Below, in pieces: positions 7,643 through 14,687 of a stretch of 64,000 nt of DNA (position 1 is its first letter; the number at the start of each line of letters is the position of its first letter). The stretch spans positions 2,026,501-2,090,500 of the forward strand of contig NZ_QHJE01000001.1 in assembly GCF_013626205.1 (NCBI RefSeq). Direction: 5' to 3'. Both the position numbers and the translations under genes were made by a program. This DNA is from Hyphomicrobium methylovorum. GTDB lineage: Bacteria > Pseudomonadota > Alphaproteobacteria > Rhizobiales > Hyphomicrobiaceae. The notes beneath the pieces are model-generated. The model saw only the letters and a program-made list of their open reading frames with translations. It was not told the origin of the DNA and searched no databases.

Positions 7643-9658
7643 ATGTCGGAAAAAAAGCCGTCTCACCCAGCCAAAGCGAAGGATGGGAAGCCAGAGCGGG
7701 ATAGCCCGTGGCTTTTCCGGACTTACGCTGGCCATTCGACGGCCGCGAAATCGAACGAGCTTTATAAGCGCAACCTTTCGAAGGGGCAGACCGGGCTTTC
7801 GATTGCCTTCGATTTGCCGACGCAGACCGGATACGATTCCGATCACGAACTCGCTCGGGGCGAAGTCGGCAAGGTCGGCGTGCCGGTCTCCCATATTGGC
7901 GACATGCTCGCGCTGCTCGACGGCATTCCGCTCGACCAGATGAACACGTCGATGACGATCAACGCGACGGCCGCTTGGCTGCTGTCGCTTTACATCGCTG
8001 TGGCGGATCAGACCGGCGCGTCACGCTTGAAGCTGACGGGCACCGTTCAGAACGACATCATCAAGGAATATCTTTCGCGCGGAACGTATGTGTTCCCGCC
8101 GCAGCCGTCGTTGAGGCTGATCAAAGATACGATCGTCTTCTCGACGAAGAACGTGCCGAAGTGGAATCCGACGAACGTCTGCTCCTACCATCTGCAGGAA
8201 GCTGGTGCGTCGCCGGTTCAAGAACTTGCCTACGCGCTTGCGACGGCGATTGCCGTGCTAGATACGGTGAAAGCGTCCGGCGAAGTGCCTGAAGAAGAAT
8301 TCGGCAACGTCGTTGCGCGCATTTCGTTCTTCGTGAACGCGGGCATGCGGTTCATCACTGAGATGTGCAAGATGCGCGCGTTCGGTGAGCTTTGGGATGA
8401 GATTGCTCGCGACCGCTATGGCGTGACCGACGCGAAGCAGCGACGCTTCCGGTATGGCGTGCAGGTGAACTCCTTGGGGCTGACGGAGCCGCAGGCCGAA
8501 AACAACGTCTATCGCATTCTGCTCGAAATGCTTGCTGTGACGCTCTCGAAGGGCGCGCGCGCGCGCGCTGTGCAGTTGCCAGCCTGGAACGAAGCGCTGG
8601 GACTGCCGCGTCCGTGGGATCAGCAGTGGTCGCTGCGCATGCAGCAGATCGTGGCGTACGAAACGGATCTTCTCGAATACGGCGATATCTTTGACGGGTC
8701 GGTCGAGATTGCGAAGAAGGTCGCGGCGCTCAAGGAAGAGGCGCTGGCCGAACTCGCAACGATCGACAAGATGGGCGGCGCGGTCGCGGCCATCGATTAT
8801 ATGAAGCGGCGTCTCGTCGAGAGCGGCACCGGGCGGCTTTCGCAGATCGAGACGGGTGAGCTTGTCGTCGTTGGCGTCAACAAGTTCGTCGAGACTGAGC
8901 CGTCGCCTCTATCCGGCGGCGTCGATGCGATCATGGTCGTAGATCCGGCTGTCGAGGCTGAGCAGATCGGCCGTCTGAAGGCATGGCGCGAACAGCGCGA
9001 TGCCAAGAAAGCAGCCGCAGCAATTGCCGAGATCGAGCGCGCAGCGAAGGAAGGCCTCAACATCATGGAGCCGTCGATTGCCGCTGCGAAAGCCGGCGTG
9101 ACGACGGGCGAGTGGGGCACGACCCTGCGCAAGGTATTCGGCGAGTACCGGGCGCCGACTGGCGTGGCAGCAGCGGCTGTGGTGCGCCAGGGCGGTCAGC
9201 TCGAAGCCGTTCGCGGTTCGGTTGACGCGGTATCGCAGCGTCTTGGACGGCGTATCAAGTTCCTGGTTGGTAAGCCGGGCCTCGACGGCCACTCGAACGG
9301 CGCGGAACAGATCGCCGTCCGCGCGCGCGACGTCGGCATGGAAGTCGTCTACGAGGGCATCCGCCTCACACCCGCGCAGATCGTGCGCGCGGCCGTCGAC
9401 GAGGCGGTGCATGTTGTCGGTTTGTCGATTTTGTCGGGCTCGCACGTTCCGCTGGTCAAGGATGTCGTCGAGCGGATGCGCAAGGAAGGGCTTACCGATG
9501 TTCCGCTCGTCGTCGGCGGGATCATTCCTCCGGAAGACGCCAAGGAGCTGAAGGCTTACGGCGTTGCGGCGGTCTACACGCCGAAGGACTTCCAGTTGAA
9601 CGATATCATGGCTGAGATCGTTCAACTCGTTGATCAGCATGCGCGCGCGGCGGCTTGA
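7643..9658 (+). CDS. ecm: Ethylmalonyl-CoA mutase (B12-dependent, MeaA-type)
   Basis: Ecm isomerises (2R)-ethylmalonyl-CoA to (2S)-methylsuccinyl-CoA using adenosylcobalamin. The 671-residue protein has the (beta/alpha)8 substrate domain from about residue 20 (SPWLFRTYAGHSTAAKSN, then FDLPTQTGYDSDHE) and a C-terminal cobalamin-binding domain from about 535. The DxHxxG motif is D548-G-H-S-N-G553, followed by LSILSGSH and VVGGII. The MeaA/Ecm type is fused in one chain of about 660-680 residues, unlike longer methylmalonyl-CoA mutases. The ATG at 7643 was chosen because the frame extending to 7508 adds 45 residues without homology features. With mcd and ccr it gives three consecutive pathway steps. 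Confidence 0.95.
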   Translation: MSEKKPSHPAKAKDGKPERDSPWLFRTYAGHSTAAKSNELYKRNLSKGQTGLSIAFDLPTQTGYDSDHELARGEVGKVGVPVSHIGDMLALLDGIPLDQMNTSMTINATAAWLLSLYIAVADQTGASRLKLTGTVQNDIIKEYLSRGTYVFPPQPSLRLIKDTIVFSTKNVPKWNPTNVCSYHLQEAGASPVQELAYALATAIAVLDTVKASGEVPEEEFGNVVARISFFVNAGMRFITEMCKMRAFGELWDEIARDRYGVTDAKQRRFRYGVQVNSLGLTEPQAENNVYRILLEMLAVTLSKGARARAVQLPAWNEALGLPRPWDQQWSLRMQQIVAYETDLLEYGDIFDGSVEIAKKVAALKEEALAELATIDKMGGAVAAIDYMKRRLVESGTGRLSQIETGELVVVGVNKFVETEPSPLSGGVDAIMVVDPAVEAEQIGRLKAWREQRDAKKAAAAIAEIERAAKEGLNIMEPSIAAAKAGVTTGEWGTTLRKVFGEYRAPTGVAAAAVVRQGGQLEAVRGSVDAVSQRLGRRIKFLVGKPGLDGHSNGAEQIAVRARDVGMEVVYEGIRLTPAQIVRAAVDEAVHVVGLSILSGSHVPLVKDVVERMRKEGLTDVPLVVGGIIPPEDAKELKAYGVAAVYTPKDFQLNDIMAEIVQLVDQHARAAA

Positions 9659-9795
9659 ACCCCCGACAGTGAGAGAGGGGCGGTCGTAGGCCCCGTCGCC
9701 ACGCCTGAGTGGTCAATTGGCTCGGCTACCTAAGGAGCAGGTGACCGCGCGAAGCAACTCTGCTAGATGCAGCGCGATTTTCTCAGGAGGCGATC

Positions 9796-10140
9796 GTGCG
9801 TGATGAAACGCGGCGGCGGCTGAATAGGGCGCTCTGGATCGAGCGTGCCCAATACGCCGGTATCGGGCTCGGCATAGTGGCGGCTATCGGGTTGGCTTTC
9901 GGTTACGAAACGCTCGATCTCAAGGTCGACAATACGGATGTGGCGGGCGTCGTGACCGACATCGAGCCGCTTGTGTCCAAAAGGGATGCGGCGGACGGAG
10001 AGAATGTCCTCGTCAAACTGGATGATGGGGAGATGGTTCGCGTAGTTGCCTACAAGTCGCGAAACATCAAGATCGGCGACAAAATCCAGGTCGTTGCCCA
10101 CCATCATGCAACGGGCCGGGTGACGCACACGCTAAGATAA
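9796..10140 (+). CDS. Hypothetical membrane-anchored protein
   Basis: The 114-residue protein uses a GTG start with a very strong site, AGGAGG at 9785-9790. Residues 18-36 (AQYAGIGLGIVAAIGLAFG) form one transmembrane or anchor helix. The rest (VDNTDVAGVVTDIEPLVSK, then LVKLDDGEMVRVVA and KIGDKIQVVAHHH) looks like a small beta-barrel of the kind seen in OB-fold or biotinyl-like exported domains. No family recognised. It follows ecm by 137 bases and may be independent. Note the clean reading frame and high-quality ribosome binding site. Confidence 0.7.
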   Translation: MRDETRRRLNRALWIERAQYAGIGLGIVAAIGLAFGYETLDLKVDNTDVAGVVTDIEPLVSKRDAADGENVLVKLDDGEMVRVVAYKSRNIKIGDKIQVVAHHHATGRVTHTLR

Positions 10141-10208
10141 TGCGCGGAGTGCGTTGACGGATTTGGCGGTACAGGTATAGATCGCCGCCTGCCCACTTTG
10201 GGCGCATA

Positions 10209-10294
10209 GCCTCAGTGGCGGAACGGTAGACGCGGTAGACTCAAAATCTGCTATCTGCAAGGGTGTGGGGGTTCGAGTCCCTCCTGAGGCACCA
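10209..10294 (+). tRNA. tRNA-Leu (anticodon CAA)
   Basis: The acceptor strand GCCTCAG (10209-10215) pairs with CTGAGGC before the ACCA end (10291-10294), so CCA is encoded. The anticodon stem GTAGA/TCTGC encloses the loop CTCAAAA, giving anticodon CAA, which reads UUG. A long variable arm (CTATCTGCAAGGGTGTG region) and a T arm with GTTCGAGTC complete the class II cloverleaf expected for leucine. Confidence 0.95.
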
Positions 10295-10432
10295 AGTTTC
10301 GATGGCGCGATCGCAGCGCCGAGCCAGCACGGGTTGCGGCTCAAGAGATAGGCTTTTCTTCCAGCTTTCTAACAATCGAGCATGAGATGCCGCCTTCTGG
10401 CGGTGTTTTGCGACTGCGAGCGTTCGCGCAAG

Positions 10433-10470
10433 AAAAAACGCCCGGCTCGCTGTTGGGCGAACCGGGCGTT
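10433..10470 (-). terminator. Intrinsic terminator of the outer-membrane barrel gene
   Basis: AACGCCCGG (10437-10445) pairs with CCGGGCGTT (10462-10470). Read on the minus strand the stem ends in a run of six T residues (10438-10433). It lies 27 bases after the stop codon of the minus-strand gene at 10497. Confidence 0.85.
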
Positions 10471-10496
10471 GAAAGCCACATCTGTGGACGGCGAAC

Positions 10497-11270
10497 CTAC
10501 TTCAAAGGAACGTAGGGCGCCGGTTCGTCACGATGGAAGTGATAGGTCAGGCCCACGCGAGCGACCCAGAAGCTGTCGTCCCAGCTTACGCGCGTGGAGC
10601 AGGTTTCGCAGACCGTGGTAACGGCGTACGATTCGCTCTCTGAACCGAGATCGACGTACAGAGCTTCCGCCCGGATCGACCAGTTGCCGTCCCTCATAAA
10701 TTCGATGCCGCCGCCTGCGGTCCATCCCCACTGCGTTCCGCCGCTCGATGCGGAGAAAGAACCGCCCGGTGCGCCGGGATCAAACAGCGTGTGATCTACG
10801 TCGGCATAGGCAAGACCGCCAGTCGCGTAGACGAGGAAGTTATCGCCTGAAACGAGGCCAAGACGTCCGCGCAAGGTGCCGTACCAGTCAATGCTGGAGC
10901 CCAAGAAGGCCGTGCTGCCGAGAAGGGCGCTCGTGTCAGCGTCAAAGTAGTTGAAATCCGTTTCGACGCCGAACAGGACCCGGCCGCACTGAATGTTGTA
11001 GCCAGCGTGCCCACCGATCGAGAAACCGCGATCATTGTCGGACGCGTCAATCCCGCCGATCGGAACGCCGCTCACATATGCCCCGGCTGTGTTCTTCGAG
11101 CGAAGGCTGCCGAAGCCGACGTGAACACCGGCGTAGGGACCAGCAAAGGCGCCGCCGACGCAACGGCCGCTGTCGCCGAAATCGCCGTCTTTCAGGCTGC
11201 CGCCAGCCTGTGCTTGGCTGGCGCCCAGACAAAATGCGCCGGCAATCATCAAGATTGGAAGTAGCCTCAT
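10497..11270 (-). CDS. Outer-membrane beta-barrel protein (Opa/Omp25-like porin family)
   Basis: About 257 residues. From the chosen start, MRLLPILMIAGAFCLGASQAQA is a signal peptide cleaved after residue 22. The mature part has alternating beta-strand patterns with GPYAGVHVGFGS near the start, GGHAGYNIQ, ATGGLAYADV, GWTAGGGIEFM and a terminal WVARVGLTYHFH. It fits the 8-stranded outer-membrane barrel family common in Rhizobiales; the extra C-terminal DEPAPYVPLK tail is unusual for a barrel ending in an aromatic residue. Three in-frame ATGs (11294, 11276, 11270) are possible; AAGG spaced 8 bases before 11270 favours the last. Role unknown, probably envelope structure. Confidence 0.85.
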   Translation of the reverse strand: MRLLPILMIAGAFCLGASQAQAGGSLKDGDFGDSGRCVGGAFAGPYAGVHVGFGSLRSKNTAGAYVSGVPIGGIDASDNDRGFSIGGHAGYNIQCGRVLFGVETDFNYFDADTSALLGSTAFLGSSIDWYGTLRGRLGLVSGDNFLVYATGGLAYADVDHTLFDPGAPGGSFSASSGGTQWGWTAGGGIEFMRDGNWSIRAEALYVDLGSESESYAVTTVCETCSTRVSWDDSFWVARVGLTYHFHRDEPAPYVPLK

Positions 11271-11529
11271 GAGCATGACCTTATGTTGCGCCATAAAAAA
11301 ATGGCGATGAGAGGCGAAGACGCCTGAAAACGAGAATGCTGGCTGTCATCGGAGGTGATTCGTGGGGAGGCGTCGAGGTCAATGACCGAATTATGCCGCG
11401 TTTGTTGGTAATTCGTGGCCTTTTCGCAGCAGGAATCGGCGTTTTCTGCTTGCGCGACGTCAGTTTCGCGCAAGGTTCGAGTGGGTTGCGTGGATAAAAT
11501 GGAGGCAGCTCAGCTCGCCGCCGCTCATG

Positions 11530-13152
11530 TCAGAGCAGGGACCATTGTCCCGCGGCGACGGCCCAGAAAAAGATCACGGCATTGGTCGTCATGTGTGATG
11601 CGACCGCGTCTGTCAGGCGGCCACTTCGGTTCATCAACAGGGCGTAGACGCAACCGGCTAGGGCTGCCGCGATCCAGCGATCATGCATCAATCCAAACAG
11701 CATCGACGAGACGATCAACGCCATCCATCCAAAGGTCTTGAAGTCGACCGTTTCGAAGCGCGAAGAAATCAGTACGCGATAGAGGTAGCCGCGAAAGGCG
11801 AGTTCTTCAGCTATCGGAACCATGACGATCGTGCCGATCGCGCGCAAGGCGAGCCAGGCCATGAGTGCGGGCGTAGCGAGTCCGTCAAGCCAGGCAGCGA
11901 GCCCTCCCTCAGTGGTGCTGCCGGGGTCGGTCGCGATCCACGCTACCGCTACGGCAACGCCAACGCCGATGGAAAACCACGGTACACCGGTCAACAACCG
12001 GGCGTACGCTTCGCGATAGACGTAAACCGGGAGGAGTACGGCCAGGACCTTGACCGGGTAGAGCGCCTGCTCATTCGGAGCGAAGGATTTCGTCAGGATT
12101 TGCGCGGCCATCAGCGCCATGAACGGCGCCAAGTACATGATGACAGGATCGTTCGCGAGGCTGGTGCCCGGCTTGGCTGAGCTTGGTGCGGTTGTGGCTG
12201 ACTGTCCGGCGCTGGCCGCCGTTAGCGAGAAGAACGGCATGCGTTGCGTCACGATCATCATCGAGATGGCGACGAGGAGAAATGAGATCCAACCGAACTG
12301 CGAATGGAAACCGTCGAGCGCAATTTCCGGCGAGTAGTGTGCGCCGATGACAACCAGCAATGCGATCCGCAAGCCGTTGAGCAGCCAGATGGTGACCATG
12401 CCGATCGGCAGAAGCAGAAGAATATTCGGAAACCGGAGCGAGTGGCGGAAGACCCAGATATAGGTCGTGAGGAACGCTGCGATGAGCGCCATGCCTTCGT
12501 AGCCCGAGCATGGCGCAAATACCTGCACACTGAAATCGCGCGCACCGAGGATGCGGGTGTCGAGCTCCATGTGGGCTCGGTCTTCGATCACGGCGAGGAT
12601 GCCGTAAGCGAGGTACAGTGTGGCGGCCGAAAGCCGATCCCAGCCCGCTTCGGAAAGCGCAGTGGCGTGGGCGACGATCGTTCCAATGGGTAAGGCTAGC
12701 GCGAGTTCGGCGCGCCACCGAGCCGCTAGCTGTCTCCAGAACGATAGCGGTGCCGCTACGAATATGAGTGAAACGCCCAACGCGGCGAGCGCGAATGCGT
12801 AAGCATACGACCATTCAAACGCGGTCGAGGGATCCGCGAGCGCGGAGCGGCATACCAAGAGGAATGCGAACGCAGTGAGATTGAAGGCCCCCGCGACTGC
12901 AACGTTGCTGCGGCTCGAGGTGGCATTCAACGCGTGGAGCAGTTCAGCGCGACGGGTCCAGGAGACGATTACGAAAACGATTGCTGCCGCGACCATGGCT
13001 TTCGCCGTGCCGTTGGCAAGCCAGATGGCGACGCTATCGTAGCGAATGGTGGGGATCAGGCGTTCGGCTGCGAGGAGCTGGCAGCCGGCGATAATGGCGG
13101 AACCCGCAATTCGGAATGGAATCCGGCTGTGTCCGGATAGAATCCTAGACAT
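11530..13152 (-). CDS. xrtE: Exosortase E / CPBP protease fusion (VPEID-CTERM system)
   Basis: A 540-residue polytopic membrane protein made of two parts. The N-terminal half is an exosortase: catalytic Cys in PCSGYEG (about residue 213), the Arg of LLNGLRIALL (about 263) and His of GFHSQFGWIS (about 285), the usual Cys-Arg-His set. The C-terminal part is a CPBP/CAAX-type intramembrane protease with AEELAFRGYLYR (about residue 451), LFGLMHDRW and SHMTTN. This two-domain form is the known exosortase E family, which processes proteins with a C-terminal VPEID signal. The matching substrate gene lies 72 bases upstream on the same strand. Ordinary exosortases lack the protease fusion. Confidence 0.92.
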   Translation of the reverse strand: MSRILSGHSRIPFRIAGSAIIAGCQLLAAERLIPTIRYDSVAIWLANGTAKAMVAAAIVFVIVSWTRRAELLHALNATSSRSNVAVAGAFNLTAFAFLLVCRSALADPSTAFEWSYAYAFALAALGVSLIFVAAPLSFWRQLAARWRAELALALPIGTIVAHATALSEAGWDRLSAATLYLAYGILAVIEDRAHMELDTRILGARDFSVQVFAPCSGYEGMALIAAFLTTYIWVFRHSLRFPNILLLLPIGMVTIWLLNGLRIALLVVIGAHYSPEIALDGFHSQFGWISFLLVAISMMIVTQRMPFFSLTAASAGQSATTAPSSAKPGTSLANDPVIMYLAPFMALMAAQILTKSFAPNEQALYPVKVLAVLLPVYVYREAYARLLTGVPWFSIGVGVAVAVAWIATDPGSTTEGGLAAWLDGLATPALMAWLALRAIGTIVMVPIAEELAFRGYLYRVLISSRFETVDFKTFGWMALIVSSMLFGLMHDRWIAAALAGCVYALLMNRSGRLTDAVASHMTTNAVIFFWAVAAGQWSLL

Positions 13153-13224
13153 GCGGGTTCGGCCTTCCGTGTGTATGGCCGAGGTACGTCGCAGACACGA
13201 TCGAGGAGCTGCGATCGTGGCCGA

Positions 13225-13383
13225 TTAGCGCGACTGCATCCGGCGATAAGCGACGGCGCAGCAGCTGGCGAGCAATGCCATTGCAGCAATTCCGCCAGGT
13301 CCGTCGATTTCCGGAACGCCTGGGGTGTCTTTTGTCGGCAAGCAGTCCCAAATCGAGATGAAAAGCGAGCTGATTGTATGCAC
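13225..13383 (-). CDS. VPEID-CTERM sorting-domain protein, 52 aa (exosortase E substrate)
   Basis: This short GTG-start gene encodes 52 residues ending in a classical tripartite sorting signal: the motif GVPEIDGPGG (residues 23-32), a hydrophobic helix IAAMALLASCCAVAY (33-47) and a basic tail RRMQSR (47-52, overlapping by one). VPEID is exactly the signal paired with exosortase E, encoded 72 bases downstream. GGAG spaced 6 bases before the GTG at 13383 supports this start; an alternative GTG at 13395 lacks good spacing, and an in-frame TGA at about 13460 closes the frame. The N-terminus (HTISSLFISIWD) is hydrophobic but too short for a standard signal peptide. Because it is so small it is easily missed. 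Confidence 0.85.
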   Translation of the reverse strand: MHTISSLFISIWDCLPTKDTPGVPEIDGPGGIAAMALLASCCAVAYRRMQSR

Positions 13384-13715
13384 GGTAATCTCCACGGTTG
13401 TCGCCGCACCCTCCGAAAAAATTCGACGGCACTGGGCTGCCCCGAACAGATTTAGCTGTCAGGAAAATGTCGCTCAACGAATTCGTAAACGAATGGTTAA
13501 AATACATTCCATTTTCGCTCAGCGTGGGTGAGGCTCTGCTGAGTGTTTCAAAATCGGTGCCATAAGGAATGATCGCTGGGCGTTTCAATTTGAAACACGT
13601 CTGTGTGAACACATTCGTCACTAGGCGGATTATTGAGGAATGACGCGGTTCTTCAGCTCTCGCAGCGACGTGCGGCTGTGGCGACGCCGGGCGTTCTGCA
13701 CGCTACTGGTGAAAT
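13384..13715. other. Intergenic region egtD / VPEID-CTERM gene
   Basis: These 332 bases follow the egtD stop on the minus strand and precede the VPEID gene on the same strand. They are AT-richer than their surroundings and hold the 15-base palindrome described separately, probably as part of the xrtE-operon promoter. I see no terminator with a T-run after egtD's stop and no convincing additional gene, though frames run through it. Confidence 0.55.
13582..13596. promoter_or_regulatory. Perfect 15-base palindrome upstream of the xrtE system
   Basis: GTTTCAA-T-TTGAAAC is a perfect inverted repeat with a one-base centre, about 200 bases upstream of the VPEID start. Such dyads are typical binding sites for dimeric helix-turn-helix repressors. 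There is no other copy in this intergenic region. Confidence 0.4.
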
Positions 13716-14687
13716 TTAGCCGAGGATCAACTCGTGGATGCTGAACATTTCTGCGTCGTCGGTCCAGAGGCCGCGAGGGCTCCAGCCAGCCTTTACGGCG
13801 GCGTCTCGAAATTGCTCGACGCTGTATTTGTAGGAATTCTCCGTGTGGATCGTCTCACCGCTTTCGAACCGGAAGCGGCGTCCCGCGACGAGGGCATCTT
13901 GTCGGCGTGTGCTCACGAGATGCATTTCGATACGGCCGCGGTTCGCATCGTAAATCGCCCGATGGCTGAAGCCATCCTCGTCGAAGGAACCGCCCAGCTC
14001 GCGATTGATCCGCTTCAGCAGGTTGCGATTGAACGCCGCCGTCACGCCTGACGCGTCATCGTATGCGGAGACGAGGACGGCGGGGTCCTTTTTAAGATCG
14101 ACGCCGACGATAAGCCGTCCGTTCTCGCCGAGCGAATGCCGGAACGTCTTGAGCAGTTCGATGGCGTCGTCGGGCGCCAGATTGCCGATTGTGGACCCGG
14201 GGAAGAAACCGGTCTTGCGGCGCGATCTGAGATCGGGCGGCAGGCTGACGGGTTGGGAAAAATCGGCGACGATGGGGCGAACGTCGAGTGTCCGGTACCT
14301 GCGGGCAAGTCGGGCGCGAGCGTCTTCAAGTGCCGATCGTGAGACGTCGATCGGAACATAGGCAACGCGCGACGCGATGCGATCGAGCAGAATTTCGGTT
14401 TTGACGCTCGAGCCGGAGCCGAATTCAACGAGCAATTCATTCTCGCCGATCGGCGCGCAAATCTCTTCGGCATTTGCGCGTAGGATCGCCGCTTCCGTTC
14501 GCGTGGGGTAATATTCGGCGAGGCCGGTAATGCGTTCGAATAAGCGGCTTCCGCGCGCATCATAGAGGTACCGGCAAGGCAGCGTCTTTTGAGTTTTGGA
14601 AAGACCGGCGTGTACAGACTTTGCGAAAGCCGTGTCGTATTCCCCGCGGGCGTCTTCGCGGTAATCAGCAGACAGAGATTCATTCAT
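13716..14687 (-). CDS. egtD: L-histidine N-alpha-methyltransferase (ergothioneine biosynthesis)
   Basis: EgtD trimethylates histidine to hercynine with S-adenosylmethionine. The 323-residue product matches the known size (about 320). Visible are RYLYDARGSRLFERI and YYPTRTEAAIL near the N-terminus, the SAM-binding LLVEFGSGSSVKTEILL (about residues 77-93), GSTIGNL and the histidine-binding C-terminal part with HTENSYKYS. Its ATG (14687) overlaps the TAA of egtB (TAATG), so the two genes are translationally coupled. A longer upstream frame to 15032 only overlaps egtB and was rejected. The pair forms a minimal ergothioneine operon; no egtA, egtC or egtE is adjacent. Confidence 0.93.
   Translation of the reverse strand: MNESLSADYREDARGEYDTAFAKSVHAGLSKTQKTLPCRYLYDARGSRLFERITGLAEYYPTRTEAAILRANAEEICAPIGENELLVEFGSGSSVKTEILLDRIASRVAYVPIDVSRSALEDARARLARRYRTLDVRPIVADFSQPVSLPPDLRSRRKTGFFPGSTIGNLAPDDAIELLKTFRHSLGENGRLIVGVDLKKDPAVLVSAYDDASGVTAAFNRNLLKRINRELGGSFDEDGFSHRAIYDANRGRIEMHLVSTRRQDALVAGRRFRFESGETIHTENSYKYSVEQFRDAAVKAGWSPRGLWTDDAEMFSIHELILG

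Noticed and set aside
8548-8566. GCGCGCGCGC run inside ecm
   Set aside because: Encodes Gly-Ala-Arg residues in frame (KGARARAV) in a conserved region; ordinary GC-rich coding sequence, not a regulatory repeat.
13145-13621. 158-codon minus-strand frame covering the VPEID gene
   Set aside because: It runs in a different frame from the VPEID-CTERM gene, whose motif and RBS are clear; the longer frame has no family features.
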